Assembly: GCF_000218685.1 (NCBI RefSeq)
Contig: NW_006763297.1
Location: forward strand, 2,166,912-2,230,911
Direction of reading: 5' to 3'
Source: Serpula lacrymans var. lacrymans S7.9
Taxonomy: Eukaryota > Basidiomycota > Agaricomycetes > Boletales > Serpulaceae
DNA length: 64,000 nucleotides
Shown here: positions 18,582 through 30,227 of the stretch, piece by piece
Numbering within the stretch: the first letter of the stretch is position 1
Layout of the letters: every line of letters begins with the position of its first letter
The notes under the pieces: model-generated
Told to the model about the DNA's origin: nothing
Databases searched by the model: none
Seen by the model: the letters and a program-made list of their open reading frames with translations, nothing else
Program-made: the position numbers and the translations under genes

Positions 18582-19726
18582 ATGTCGACGTCTGTCCGTC
18601 TTGCTCGACGCGTTCTCTCCTCTTCGCGCCCATTGCGCGCCCCATCGGCCCGCACGTCAGCTCGCACGGTGTTCAGCCAGCGTTCGATGAGCTCGAGCAC
18701 CGGTGGTGCACATGGATCGAGTGGGGGCAGTGATACTCCTTGGATGGTACGCGCTGTTCTCGTCCCTCTGTAGAGGAAGTAAATACGCAATGGAAATACA
18801 TTAATGACTTGTGAATTTTGGGGTATACAGGTCGGGTCAGGACTTTTATTTGGGCCTGCTGTGAGTCGATCAATCATGAATTACTTTTACTTTATGTGTT
18901 TTTCGTACTACGTGTTTCTTCTTCCCTATATATATATTCCTTGTTTCCATATTCCTTCTATGCGAATTCACGAGATTGAATCTAACCTCAACAACCAATT
19001 TATTCCCGACTAGCTTCTTTACCTGCTCTCGCCGTCAGCCCGCAAATCTAGTCACGGTGACGCACATGACCATTCTTCGCATGCTCACTCCGAAGACGCG
19101 ACCCACGCTACCGTTGAGGAGACTGAACAGACTGAGGTATGTCTTTCCTCGCATGCCAAAAGTGAGACGCGTCATTGACGTTCATGGTGTATGTATACAC
19201 AGGACTCGCCTAAAGATGCTGAGCCAGCCGTCGAATCGCAGGTACAACTCCCCTTTCGTGACTTTTGCTCTTAGGTAAACTAACACTCATATTTCAAAGC
19301 CTGCAGAGGACAACTCCATGACTGATGACGAAGGCACAAAAGCCTCTGGCGAGGAAATCCAAGAATCGGTTCAGAACGCTCTTGTATGTCTTTACTTGAC
19401 TTTTCTACTCCCTGTCATTAACATCAGTCCTAGAACACCGACTCACCCAAAGATGCCCAAGTAGCTGAAGAGGCCACTTCGTCGGATAGCGAACCTGCTC
19501 CAGCAGCGTCTAGTGACAGTGCTGCTGAAGGTGAAGGTGAGAAAAACGAGCCCACGGATATCGGTCAGGCAAGGGCGGAGGCTGTCGTAAGTGCCTTTCT
19601 CCCTCAATTACATCCATGACGCAGAAACTGACCTTGCCCTTCGCCCTGGTTTTCGTGTCTTTCTGGCATTGTCATTGATAGACTGATACTCCCCCTAAAA
19701 AAGCTGATCCCGAAGCTGAGCAATAA
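18582..19726 (+). CDS. Predicted mitochondrial single-span membrane protein, acidic tail with DSPKDA repeats
   Basis: Seven exons join in frame. The N terminus (MSTSVRLARRVLSSSRPLR, then QRSMSSST) is rich in Arg and Ser without acids, a mitochondrial presequence. A Gly/Ser linker leads to one hydrophobic span built across introns (VGSGLLFGPA joined to LLYLLSPSAR). The remainder is a long acidic, His- and Glu-rich tail (HGDAHDHSSHAHSEDA, TDDEGTKASGEE). The motif DSPKDA appears twice at exon starts, near 19202 and 19440, and the exons carrying it are small and similar. The final exon encodes TDTPPKKADPEAEQ and stops at 19724-19726. I recognise this layout from other Agaricomycetes but know no function. 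Placement in the inner membrane is inferred. Confidence 0.7.
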
Positions 19727-19998
19727 GGCCTCTGCGTTTTATTTTGTGGTGACAGGCTATGCTTTAATATATTGGAGCGTATTGCTCAGCACGGGACAAT
19801 GCATAGATAGAAATGTTCTGGTAAGGAGCAAATTCAATTATCAGTTCGGTTATCACAATAGTGCTGCATGTCACCACAGTAAATCAATACATTCTGGCTC
19901 AAATTCTGGCTTGAGAAAATGTTTAGTGCAAGGGCCTGGGTTTGGTGTAACCCCTAGGGAAGTTAAAGTAGCAGAACAGCGTGAGAACCTCTGCTTTC

Positions 19999-20582
19999 AT
20001 GTCTTCCGAGTCAACATCCCAGTCGTCACCCTCGAGCCCACCTTCTGGCTCTCCCAAAAGGCCTATCTATCAAACAGAAACCACTGGTAATTACTGGCAG
20101 GATGTCTGGTTAGCCACAAAGGTGAGGTTTCTCTCTTTTAAAAGAGACTGCACTGACCGCGAGCTGGCAAAGACAGAGAATATCTGTCACAGATGACTTG
20201 CAGCATCTCGGGGAAGTACCATGTGCGCGTAACAGCCTCTTGAATGGAATAGCAAGTGGTGTGGGTGTGGGTGTTATCAGGGCTATCAGTGCCAGTGTGT
20301 AAAGTGTTGCTCGACTTGCATGCTCCCCACTAATTAGGACTGACTGTAGATCCATTCGTTGCATCGAATTGGGCTGTTGGAACATTTATGCTGATATCGC
20401 TGGGCACATGGTATGCATTTAACCTTAAACATTGTGTGCGCGAATAACCTCTGTCCAGGACTATCTGCAGGACCAATATAGAGACTGAGCGCAGAAAAAT
20501 ACAGCGTGTTGTCGAGGACATGCCCAAGCGGTTCGTCAAGCAGAACCAAGGAAATGAGAAAGAAAACGCTCCAGAGTCATAA
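19999..20582 (+). CDS. COX20: Cytochrome c oxidase assembly protein Cox20
   Basis: Cox20 is an inner-membrane chaperone for newly made Cox2 during complex IV assembly. Four exons join in frame: Met at 19999 to the Lys before the GTGAGG donor near 20122, then RISVTDDLQHLGEVPCARNS with the first hydrophobic segment (LLNGIASGVGVGVIRAIS), then NPFVASNWAVGTFMLISLGTW, then ETERRKIQRVVEDMPKRF. The PCAR.SL..G...G, ASNWAVGTF and ERR signatures are those of the family. The product is about 130 residues with two membrane spans, the expected size and topology. The codon for Trp in GTW is split by the last intron. The stop is at 20580-20582. Confidence 0.88.
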
Positions 20583-20689
20583 AAGTAGGACGAGGGTAGT
20601 ATTTCGATCTAGATACAACGAGACCACGACGTTTCTATTACCATATCAGCTAATGATACACTTCTTATCCTTTCATACGTGCAGCTAAT

Positions 20690-21323
20690 CTAGCTCCATT
20701 CTGATGTCCAGACTTCCGCATTCCAATTCTCCACAAGCTTTGGGTCGTCCTGCAACGAGTGTTAGTCGCATGATGAGTAAGACAACACTAGCATTTACAT
20801 ACCCTAAATTGCGCTTGAAATTCCGTGAACCCGCCTCGAAGAATGAGTACCTCATGTGGGATATCCTTTCCTTGATCTTGTAACATGTTCCGTGTTTCTT
20901 CATAAATCTGACATAGACACTAAGCCTTGCTGGATCACCCGAATACGATATTTACTCACTCGTGCAGCCTTGGGTCCTCTACGAATACAACGTTACAGAT
21001 ATGCCTATCGTTTGCTGTGCCGAGAATTACGCACCTAGCTTGAGACAGAGCACAATGGAAGATCACCTTGGGCACATCATTGGTCTTCCTAACGAGCTCA
21101 TCCACACTTCTCAGAAAATCAGCCGAGGGCAAGTTGTGACTACCCTTGATATTTCCGCCCACGTAGTCGTCGTCGCGCACATCAACGATGAGATAGTCTT
21201 TGTGCGGCACCTGGTCGCTTTTGACGATCTTCGCAAGGTCCTGAAAAGATCTGTAAACATGGTAAAGCGTACGCAGCCATACTTGACATGAATACTTACT
21301 TCGCCTGTAATATACTTCACCAT
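20690..21323 (-). CDS. Rhodanese-fold phosphatase of the Cdc25/Acr2/Ibp1 group
   Basis: Five exons on the minus strand give about 145 residues. After MVKYITGE, the second exon supplies the Cdc25-type rhodanese core: YLIVDVRDDDYVGGNIKG, then DVPKVIFHCALSQARGPK. The active site HCALSQAR is a complete HC(X)5R loop with catalytic Cys and Arg. The Arg codon is split by the 20995-21050 region intron. The tail EVLILRGGFTEFQ and the C terminus WNAEVWTSEWS are typical of small fungal members, including yeast Acr2-like arsenate reductases and S. pombe Ibp1. Substrate choice between phosphoprotein and arsenate cannot be told from sequence. The start at 21323 is the first Met in frame with the fold. The gene is divergent from the one at 21497, only 173 bases away. 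Confidence 0.85.
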
Positions 21324-21496
21324 CGAGGTGTTGGAAAGATAACGATGCCAGTGGCAAGGCGCTGTCAGCGACCTGGTAAAGGATATCATGATGATTAGTC
21401 ATCGCCACCCTTGTCAACAGGTTCTCCTCCATGTCTCTGGGGATCCTCACAATGTCCTTTCCTTCATTCCCTTATCTCGCTTCCCCATCTTGAGAC
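21324..21496. promoter_or_regulatory. Short divergent promoter region
   Basis: 173 bases separate the start codons of the rhodanese phosphatase (minus) and the first But2-like gene (plus), so both promoters must overlap here, unless the rhodanese gene has an unseen 5' exon. No TATA box is obvious. Confidence 0.45.
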
Positions 21497-22490
21497 ATGG
21501 CTGCCTACGAACCTCTCCAGATAGATGACCGCGGGTACCACGACGAAGACGGTACCAAAGATCCTTTGCTTCAGGACGAGCTCAACAGTATTCCCCATTC
21601 AAAACAGCCCACATCAAAATGGGCACAATGGGGGACTGTTGCGGTTTCTCTCCTCTCGGTATTATGTGCTTTTGCACTGTATCTAGCGTCTATGCGTGTC
21701 GAGCTTCCTGGTCCACGGAGTGCGAAGGGTTTGCGCCAGCCAGACCAGTACAACACTCTAAATCTGACACAAGAGCTCAAGAAAGGTGGGTAGCATCAGT
21801 CTTGTTATCTAATCTATATTTCCATACTCATACAACTTTGGTATGCAGGACCAATTGTCTGGTTTCCTGGTTATATCGTTCGAGCAAATAAAGCTGCACC
21901 TGATGAAGTTTACACATCGGGCCCACATGTCGTGCTGGATGATAACGTGAGTAAATTCAGGACTTCTTGGGCGCCCCCCTCTTGATTCGCCTTTGTAGAA
22001 CTCTATGTTCTTCCAGTTCCGTATGCCCGCATCCAAGTTCACTCGGTGCTACATTGGTTCTGCCGTACCTACTCCAGAAGAGGGTGCTGCTGCCAACAAG
22101 ACCTACGTCTCCTCAGGGTCTCTCACGGAATTCAAAGTATGGAACGTTACCACGCCGTCCAAGCCTATGAAGAGCCTCAGTTGGAATACACGTCCTGAGC
22201 GGGTTGCCTTGATGGGGACGGTCGCATTTCTACCCGAGGAAGAGATGATAGATCAGTTAGACTTGGAAGATGGTTGGCAGCTGAGCGACCCGACGCCGAG
22301 GTTTGCATGTGGTCAGAAGGAAACGTACACGATCGAGGTTTCTTGTGAGGGATGTAGCCTTGAATATGAACAAATCCTCTCGCTGCCTGCATTGGGTGAG
22401 TTCGCCATTGTCATATTAATTAAGTTTCGAAGGAAAGCTGAATTCGACGATGCGCAATCTGTAGCATTCGACTTGTTCCAGATTGGCTAG
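21497..22490 (+). CDS. But2-domain-like single-pass membrane protein, copy 1 of a tandem pair
   Basis: Four exons join in frame and encode about 275 residues. The N terminus is polar and acidic and is followed by one hydrophobic segment (WGTVAVSLLSVLCAFALYLAS) and then by LPGPRSAKGLRQPDQYNTL, suggesting type II topology with the rest outside the cytosol. The outer domain carries KVWNVTTP, SWNTRPERV, LMGTVAF and CGQK.TYT..V.C.GCS before the terminal FDLFQIG. This resembles what I recall of the basidiomycete proteins assigned to the ubiquitin 3 binding protein But2 C-terminal family. Potential N-glycosylation sites occur (NKTY, NVTT). No catalytic residues are recognised. The copy at 23027 has the same exon structure. 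The last intron leaves a tiny exon coding AFDLFQIG. Confidence 0.75.
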
Positions 22491-23026
22491 GCCAATCTGC
22501 GCGCTTCAAACAGCGCTGTATGAATGGCTTTCGGTGGTTTACCTTGAGAGATGTCGCAAAGTCATGTCGTGCTTTTCATAACCGGTTTCCACGACTATCA
22601 CAGTTCTTGTACGTGTATAAAATACGAAGTACAATCTACTCATAAATTGTTCCTTGCACCAACCATCATCTCTCTAAATTCACGGATCACATAGAAAACA
22701 TCTGGGAACAAAGACAGTCAGTGTTGGTGAGTTCATCAAAGACTGAAATACGATGAACAGTTCCTACCAATATAACTCGGATATCCAGTGAGTCGACATT
22801 GTGCCTATGCATGAGCCTCTGATATCTTTGATGTTTGATGGCAGAACTTGATCAATTCGGTCTTCATTGTCTCAGCCGGGTTGACACCAGTGCCAAAGTT
22901 GTCATGTATCTATTAAATTGACCGTTCTGTGCCGTTACTCGCCTCCCATCATGATTGATATATTTATAATCATCCATCATCGGCTTGCCCTTCTCTCTCA
23001 CCTGCATTGTGGTTCCACGCCAGACA
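22491..23026. other. Intergenic region between tandem But2-like genes
   Basis: Presumably the 3' UTR of copy 1 and the promoter of copy 2. A TATATTTATAATC stretch lies near 22958-22970, 57-69 bases before the second start codon. Nothing else is recognised. Confidence 0.45.
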
Positions 23027-24068
23027 ATGGCTTCCTACGCACCACTCCAGACGTCAGAAGACCATGGGTACGACTATGAAGAAGAAGGCACTAAAGACCC
23101 CTTTCTTCAGGAACCATTACGAGAATCCAATGCGATAGACTCGGAGAACCCCTCGAGCCTAAATGTGTCGCAGTCCCCATCCAGACTATCACAATGGGCC
23201 ACGATAGGTCTCTCTTTGATCTCGATATTGAGCGCTGGTGCCCTGTTCATCGCTTCCACGCGTGTAGAACTTCCTGGTCCGCGGAGCGCGCAGGGTTTGC
23301 GCCAACCAGACCAGTATGGAACTTTAGATCTTGTAGATGAGCTCAAAGGCGGTATGTACTGTGTATTTTTGTGTCGCCAGTGTACCCGAGCATTCCTATG
23401 ATTTCTTGACCGTGTGCAGGACCTTCTGTCTGGTTTCCCCGTGTTATCATTCGAGCAAATAAAGCCGCGCCTGATGAAGTTTATACATCCGATTCACATG
23501 TCGTGATAGATGACGACGTGAGTGAACAAGATAACACACTATACAATACAAACTCGCTGATTCCATCCACCCGTTCTAGAACTCCATGTTCTTCCAATGG
23601 GTTATGCCTCATTCGAGATTCACCTATTGTTATATCGGCGCTGCTTTACCTAACACTCCAGAAGAAGGTGCCGCCGCCAACAAGACCTACAACTCCTCTG
23701 GAAACCTCAAAGAATTCCAAGTCTGGAACGTTACCACACCATCTGAGCCACTGAAGAATATCACTTGGAATACACGGCCTGAGCGGGTTTCGTTGATGGG
23801 CACGGTTGCGTTTATGCCTGAGAAAGAGATAGTTGGCCAGCTAGAGCTAGAAGAAGGTTGGCAGTTGTACGCCCCGACCCCGAGGTTTAGGTGTGGTCAG
23901 AAGGCGACATACACGGTTGAAGTGACTTGCCAGGGATGCAGCCTTGTGTACGAACAAATCCGTTCACTTCCTCCGCTTGGTAAGCTTACCGTTAAAGTTA
24001 AATTGCTATAACGGGATGAACTCAACAACGCATCATTTGTAGCGTTTGACCTTTTCCAGATCATATAG
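23027..24068 (+). CDS. But2-domain-like single-pass membrane protein, copy 2 of a tandem pair
   Basis: Paralogue of the 21497 gene with the same four-exon structure and the same split codons. It opens MASYAPLQ, has a longer polar N terminus, one membrane segment (IGLSLISILSAGALFIAS) and the shared LPGPRSAQGLRQPDQYGTL. The outer domain keeps VWNVTTP, NTRPERV, LMGTVAFMP, CGQK and GCSLVYEQI, ending FDLFQII. The two products are clearly alike through the outer domain and more divergent in the cytosolic N terminus, which suggests constraint on the outer part. Function is unknown. The last exon is again tiny. Confidence 0.75.
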
Positions 24069-24415
24069 GAAAATTGTATGCTTTGTTTTCAAGGTTGAAG
24101 TACAAGTTCTAGTGTACCCATACCACTAGATACTGCTCTTAGACAGCCACGTGTTGATGGGGCCAACAATCGATCCATTTTTACTTAATTCCAGCACTTC
24201 ATTTCCTGAGGTATTTCTGCTTAGAACACTGGTAAGAGCACAGTATGCTAGGGCTATGTCTTTCTTGGAGACTTGCCAAATTTAGATTCTCGACGAAACG
24301 TGGACGGAATCGGATGTGACGCCACGTGTGTATATTCCCACGGATCGTTCCGCCCAAAAACCTCCCCGCTTTTCTCCCTTTTCGCCAACGCTCTATCTTT
24401 CAATTCACGACCACA
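24069..24415. promoter_or_regulatory. Upstream region of the VDAC gene
   Basis: 347 bases between the But2-like stop and the porin start. A pyrimidine-rich stretch (TTTTCTCCCTTTTCGCC, 24370-24386) just before the start is typical of highly expressed fungal genes. Confidence 0.4.
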
Positions 24416-25590
24416 ATGTCTCTCCCTCAGCCCGTACCCCCATCCTGGAAGGTCCGTATTACAGCTTTAGTGCATTTAGTATCCTCGATACGATGCTTAC
24501 ACCACTTTTTCAATTTTTAGGACCTCGGCAAGTCCTCCAATGATTTGTTGGGGAAGGACTACTACTTCCAGGGAACCTCTCTCGAGGTTAAAACCAAAAC
24601 GCCATCCAACGTGACCTTCAAGGTCAGCGGCAAGCAGGACCAGAAGTCCAACGCGATTAATGGCGACATCGAGGCCAAGTATGCCGACTTCAAGAACGGC
24701 CTTGTATTCACCCAGTCGTGGACCACTTCGAATATCTTGCGCAGTCAACTCGAGCTCGAGAACTACATGGCAAAAGGTCTAAAACTCGACCTTAGCACTG
24801 CTCTCCTTCCTGAAAAGGGCTCCAAGTCCGCTCTCCTTAACGCCATCTACAAACAATCCGGTGTGCACACCCGGGCTACCCTCGATCTTTTCAAAGTAAT
24901 TGTTTCCTTTTTCTAGCTCGCATACTTCATTGCTGATCATGGCTTCTTTTGTTAGGGTCCCACTTTCACCGCTGATACTGTTGTCGGACGTGATGGTTTC
25001 CTTTTCGGTGCTGAGGCCGCATACAACGTGACTGAGGGCAGGATCACTCGTTACGCTGCTGCTGTTGGTTACAACGCTCGCGAATATGCTCTTACCCTCC
25101 ACGGTCTCAGTAACCTGAGCACCTACTCTGCTAGCTACTACCATCGCGTCAGCCCTGACGTCGAGGCCGGTGCTAAAGCTGTCTACGACACCAAGGCCAC
25201 CACTCAAGGTGTTTCCCTCGAAGTCGGTGCTAAGACGTAAGTTATAATCTTGTAATAACAGATATGAATATCTCACTCCCTTGTGTTAGTTTCCTCGACT
25301 CAGCCGCATATATCAAGGCTAAGATCAACAACTCTGGTGTTTTGGCCCTCGGTATGTGATGACCTGTTTCTGAGTCCGGTCAACAACTGACATTATTGGC
25401 AGGTTACACCCAAACTCTTCGTCCTGGTGTAAAAGCCTCGTTCGGTCTTGCCCTCGACACTCAACGACTAAACGACCTTTCTGCTACCGGGCCCACTCAC
25501 AAAGTAAGTTGAAACAGCCTTGACGATATACGATATCTCACTAAACAACTTATTATGCAGGTTGGTGCTCATTTCATTTTCGAGGCATAG
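24416..25590 (+). CDS. POR1: Mitochondrial outer-membrane porin (VDAC)
   Basis: VDAC forms the beta-barrel channel for ATP, ADP and metabolites in the mitochondrial outer membrane. The product is about 290 residues, the family norm. It starts MSLPQPVPPSWK, joins by an intron with a weak GTCCGT donor to DLGKSSNDLLGKDYYF, and continues through alternating-hydrophobicity strands (GTSLEVKTKT, NGLVFTQSW, GLKLDLSTALLP). The eukaryotic porin signature region appears as FLDSAAYIKAKINNSGVLALG. Short last exons code GYTQTLRPGVKASFGLALDT and VGAHFIFEA, which ends the last strand as in other porins. The stop is at 25588-25590. Splice joins are consistent throughout. Confidence 0.95.
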
Positions 25591-26081
25591 AGTGTTATTG
25601 TAGCATAACATATTGTGGGCCGAACGTAATTGGACATGTTATACATTCATTTTGGTCCCGAACCACTATTTGCTGCATTTATGGGGTGATTTTTCTGCTG
25701 AGTCGTGCAAACACCGTGAAGAAAACAGAGAAGATCCGCGAGCACCAAGTTCATGGAGTTTGAACTTAAGACGTTCTAGTTATGTATAAGCGGGTTAGGC
25801 TATAGATTACAGCATAAGATCTGACAGAGATCGCTCATAATGCGTTATGACGTCCAGGAGAGAAGAGACCACTCCGATCGCATTTACAATAATGCCCGCG
25901 TTGGGACAGTCGATTTATATCAGGTGTAGTAAGTCTACATTTGTTGATTTGTTTGATGGACTTCAAGCTGTCCGCGAGATCAGAGTAAGTACAACAAAGG
26001 GGAGTATAGAGACAACAGGCGAGGGGAAGACGAAGACGAAGAAACTGAGGAGAATGATATGATATGAGTGTATTTAAGCAA
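25591..26081. other. Convergent intergenic region between VDAC and cofilin
   Basis: Holds two 3' UTRs. A short open frame at 25847-26062 ends in a Lys-rich run without family features and is not called as a gene. Confidence 0.45.
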
Positions 26082-26721
26082 TTAACGGCGAGAAACTTTG
26101 TCTAGCACTGCAATCAATTAAGATGATGAGCAATCTTTGCACAGATCACACATGACAAGAAACGCGTACCGCTTTCATATGCCACTTCACTGAAGTCGGT
26201 ACCTTGCACCTCTGTGGCAATGCCAACGAGGGATCGCCGCAGGGCATCTTTAGACGATGCGAGCAACATCTTCTGCTTGACCTTGGCATCATCGGGAGAC
26301 CTGCGGGACAAAGGAAAGACCAAACCGCACACAGAAGAGTGTAGCGTTGGATAGATCAGTAATCGATTGATCAATGGACCAATACCAGCACAGGTACTAG
26401 GGCTGATATGTACTCACCAAGAGTAGAAGCAAATCTTGTTCCTCTTGCCCTCGCCCTTCTCGTACTCAAAGTCATAAACAGCCCATCTGCACTCCCTCTC
26501 GGGAAGTTCGGCCAGAAACTCGTCGTAGTCTGGCGAGTCTGATGTCTTGTGAACAATAATTTCTGTGTTGTCCGAGTTGAGCGTGAAGACAATGAATTTC
26601 AACTTCTTGCCCAGCTTGAGTGTCTCGAATGCCGAAAGGCACTCCGGATTAACACCAACGCCGGATGCCTGTGAATGTGAGCATAAGTGAGGATAGTACG
26701 CTGTTCTGTGGTACATACCAT
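26082..26721 (-). CDS. COF1: Cofilin / actin-depolymerising factor
   Basis: Cofilin severs and depolymerises ageing actin filaments. Four exons on the minus strand give about 140 residues. Exon 1 is only the ATG (26721-26719), followed at once by GTATGT. This ATG-only exon is common in fungal and animal cofilins. Exon 2 begins [14 protein letters not shown] and includes IIVHKTSD and [14 protein letters not shown]. After an intron splitting the Trp of FYSW comes [22 protein letters not shown], the long actin-binding helix. The last exon codes VLDKVSRR. The N-terminal Ser just after Met-Ala is in position for regulatory phosphorylation, which I infer only from the family. It lies beside alpha-actinin, another actin regulator, on the same strand. 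Confidence 0.95.
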
Positions 26722-27030
26722 GATAGATAAATGTTATGGGTGGTGAGGATTGTAATAGTGTGAGACAAGCTATCAGCTGTATCGCGATCAGAGAGAGATG
26801 GTTACTCTCAAGCGGCGATTGCCACGTTAGATAACTCCGACCTAATAAAGCCCAGTGCGCCGCTGCGGGTGCGGGCAAGATGGTGCTCCGAGCACAGCAC
26901 ACTAGCTATAGGCTGATCTATCACGAGCTGTGTCACGACACTCCGGCTGCGGCCAACTGCGTAGCATTCATTGCAGGAACAAGTACGAAAGGCGTTCTCG
27001 ACATATTTGTTTGGTTAAACTGAACTGAAA
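26722..27030. promoter_or_regulatory. Cofilin upstream region
   Basis: 309 bases between the cofilin start and the alpha-actinin stop on the same strand. It must contain the cofilin promoter. No motif is singled out. Confidence 0.4.
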
Positions 27031-29884
27031 TTATACAAACACGTTGTCTAGCCACGCCTCATAATCATACTCTGGCTCTCCGGTCCCACTCTGATCAGCT
27101 GGAATCACTTCACGGAGGTAATCGATGGCGCTAACAGGCAACTGCGCAAGCCGCAGATCAAGCTCAGTTACAAATGGCTACGGAAGGCTGTAAGCAAATG
27201 TACTGCCATAAAGTTGGAATAAATAAATCAGACCTTGTCGCCAGCAATACCGCGGAATGCCTCCCGCAGCTGCTCCGGAGATGTTTGATCCTCAGTTATA
27301 TCAACCTATAGACGCATTAGCTAGAAACAGCTCCACGGGACGAGAGACTTGCCAATAGATTGATGAATGCTTCGAATGTGATTGCTCCGTAGTCCAGCAC
27401 AAGCTGGTCATAGATGTAATCCATGTCTTCATCCTGTGTAAAGAGAACTCAGGTGTGACCAATCACTTACGCAAAAAGTAAATGTATCTTACAGAGTATA
27501 CAAGACCCAGACTCGCCAATGCTGCGCTTGTTTCGGACAAACTGAGCGTATTGGTCTCGTCTCGATCAAAGTAGCGAAACGTGCTCTCAAATTGTTCTAG
27601 TTGTGCAGGAGTCAAGTTGGTCATGTTGCGAGACACGATCTATACCCACAGGATAGAAATAAATGATGCGAATGAAGTTAGACGAGGCGAATCCTCGCAC
27701 CTGATTATCGATGAATGATATTTTCTTGGCAATGCTCTGAGTAAGAAGCTCTAACTCGAATTCGAGGTCTGAGCAAGTGAACACGGTATAGTCGTTTTCC
27801 TCAACATTTGCAGCAATACATGCAGACTCAGCATTTGCTACATCGACCAGAGCATCCGACAGGGCAGGTATTCGGGTTTGAATTTCCCGTACTTGTTCTT
27901 GCTGAGTCTTTTGGGGTATTTCGGTAAAGGGGATACGATGTCTATCTTGGTCAACAACTCCTACCTCTAAAGGACCAGCAACAGCTGATAGTTCTAACGA
28001 GACAACATGAAGTCGTTGTTCGAAATCATTTGCGATATCGGCGAACTGTTTCCGTAGAGTCTCCTTGATTCTGCACCGATGTCATCAGGATCCCTAAACG
28101 AATAAAGATGAGTTGCTACTTTGACTCACTGTCGTATTTGAGCATTGATTGCCCTGGAGCGCTTTGCTTCAGAGGCTAACAATGCGTCCCAAGCGTCACC
28201 CAGATCCTAACTTGTGATAAATCGACAAGTCAAGGGATAGGATCAAGATGAATGATAGCTTACCAAAAGTGTAAGCCCAAGAGGAGGGACGTATTCTCTC
28301 AGTCCATATGTACGGAGTTTCGTCTGAATATTGCCAAAAAGTGAAGTAACGTCTTGTCGTTCTGTAACCCATGCACGTTTGTTCGTCTGTTTATAGGTGG
28401 TGAAAGTAGCTGAATGTTCTTTTGCATCTGTATAAGTCCCAGAAAATTGGCTGGCCGCCCACTCGTCCTGTGTCTCGATCAGGGAGCTTAAAAGCTGATA
28501 CGTCATTGTAAACTGAGGAGTACAGAGATGTGGAAGATAATTGTGTTCGTACCGCCCGAACGCGTCGTTCATAATCATTTTTACTTAGCCATACTGACTG
28601 CATCAACTCGGCAAACTTTTCGACACGACGTGAAACTGTCTCTGCTTGGTCTATTGATGACATCGTAAGAAATTAAGTTCTATGCAAAGGATATGATCAC
28701 GGAGCGATACTTACCCATAGTAGAAAATGCATGAAAAAAACTTGCAATGTAAGTCATAACACTACGTTCATCAGGCCGGCTGGAATCGCAGACATCCTCC
28801 ACTTCTAATAATTGCTGCAAGAAAAGATATGTATCATAATAATAAGATATTTAGCGCATATATACTCACGGGGATTCCAAGATGATCTGCTGCTACTTGA
28901 AAAGCAAGGCGAGTAATACCATGTCGGTCAGACTAGCATAGAACTATTACGATCTTCGAATCCAAGAGGATCTAGGTCACAAACCTTGTCTAGTTTGTCA
29001 TAGTCCAGCAAATCAGGTCGATGACAATGAATGAGGGCACAGCTGGAATGAGACGTTACGCGTGAAGATAGAAACCAAGGACATAGTAGTTGCATTACTT
29101 ACAGGGCGAGCCCGTCCGACCAGCTGAGGGAGAAGTCTTGTACATTGACTTCTTTGTAAGGTTCCGTCTTGCGTTGACACCAGAGCAAAAGACCCTCCTT
29201 GGCAGACAGACCTTCTTCACTGCGAGTATCAAACATTGATCAGCACTGAAAGGTACTGAAGATATTTACCGCAATACGGTTTAAATACCTGATATCTGCA
29301 ATAGTAAACCGGAGAATGAGTGTCCAAATCATGCCAAGAATGAGCTTCAAGTTTCCATCTATGATATCTATCGCATCATGGTTTTAGACTGGTAGAACGA
29401 TGGACCAAGAATGCTTTTAAACCTTCTGGTCCAATGTTGGTAAGTTTGACTCCTCTGGATGTGATAAATTCTAAAGCCTTGTTCACATTCTCGGCCTTCT
29501 GCACGCGCATACGGGGATTCTTGTTATATCGTCCCAACGATGTATCACCTATAATATGTCCATTTCTCAGATTGTCACCATAATTCTGAATAACCAATCA
29601 CGAGGAATCTTACCCATAATCTCCTGAGTAGATCATTCATTATCAGCATATATACACACCAATACCACGATTCCCTAACCATGAGTTGTATCAGCCGCAC
29701 ACCATCAGAGAGATCTTGCACCAAGGAAGTCATCGGAGGATATCCCTGAGCTTCTAGTTTGGTGTTTAACCTGGGCAAGTAGGCAAACCATAAAGCAGTT
29801 ATGAGTTTCCTGCATTACGAGCGCCGTAGACAGGTATTTTTTCACAGACCACTTGCAGAACGTCCGCTCTTGTGTTGAATCCAT
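27031..29884 (-). CDS. AIN1: Alpha-actinin (two CH domains, spectrin-like rod, EF-hands)
   Basis: Alpha-actinin crosslinks actin filaments, in fungi mainly in the cytokinetic ring. A short first exon ([12 protein letters not shown]) joins [13 protein letters not shown], then [15 protein letters not shown] and, after a micro-exon coding [25 protein letters not shown]. This is CH domain 1 with its actin-binding helices. CH domain 2 follows with [11 protein letters not shown] and [23 protein letters not shown]. The middle (about 28700-27800) is helical and polar, a shortened rod. The C terminus has EF-hand-like helices ([19 protein letters not shown] with D-R-D-E-T-N as a plausible calcium loop) and ends [10 protein letters not shown]. 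It has at least a dozen introns. Length is near that of S. pombe Ain1, shorter than animal alpha-actinins. Exact rod boundaries are uncertain. Confidence 0.9.
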
Positions 29885-30227
29885 GGAAACAGAATTGTAG
29901 GACGGAAGTGCTCAATTTACTGCTCGTGAATGTCCCAAGCTTGAAGTATGTTCAAAGCTGGTAAGTTGACTGGTCTCGGTAACCTATAGTTAGCTCTCGT
30001 ATGTTTTCTTCAGTCCTTTCGAAGGTCACAATGATGGTGAATATCCAAATGATGTTAACACAGAAAGGCAGAATAGGGCTCTGAGGGTATTGGAGCAAGC
30101 GGGACCAAGGAAGACAAGCTTGACTCAGAGACCAGAAACACTGGAACGCGCCGACGCGTTAGTTTGTCAGCAACCTGCGCGTTGACTCTTTATTGCAATC
30201 CACCACCAGCAAGGCTTTCCGTCCATC
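29885..30227. promoter_or_regulatory. Divergent promoter region of alpha-actinin and POB3
   Basis: 343 bases separate the two start codons, transcribed away from each other. No TATA box is evident. Confidence 0.5.

Noticed and set aside
25847..26062. Small gene between VDAC and cofilin
   Set aside because: 71 codons, no family signature, and located where two 3' UTRs converge.
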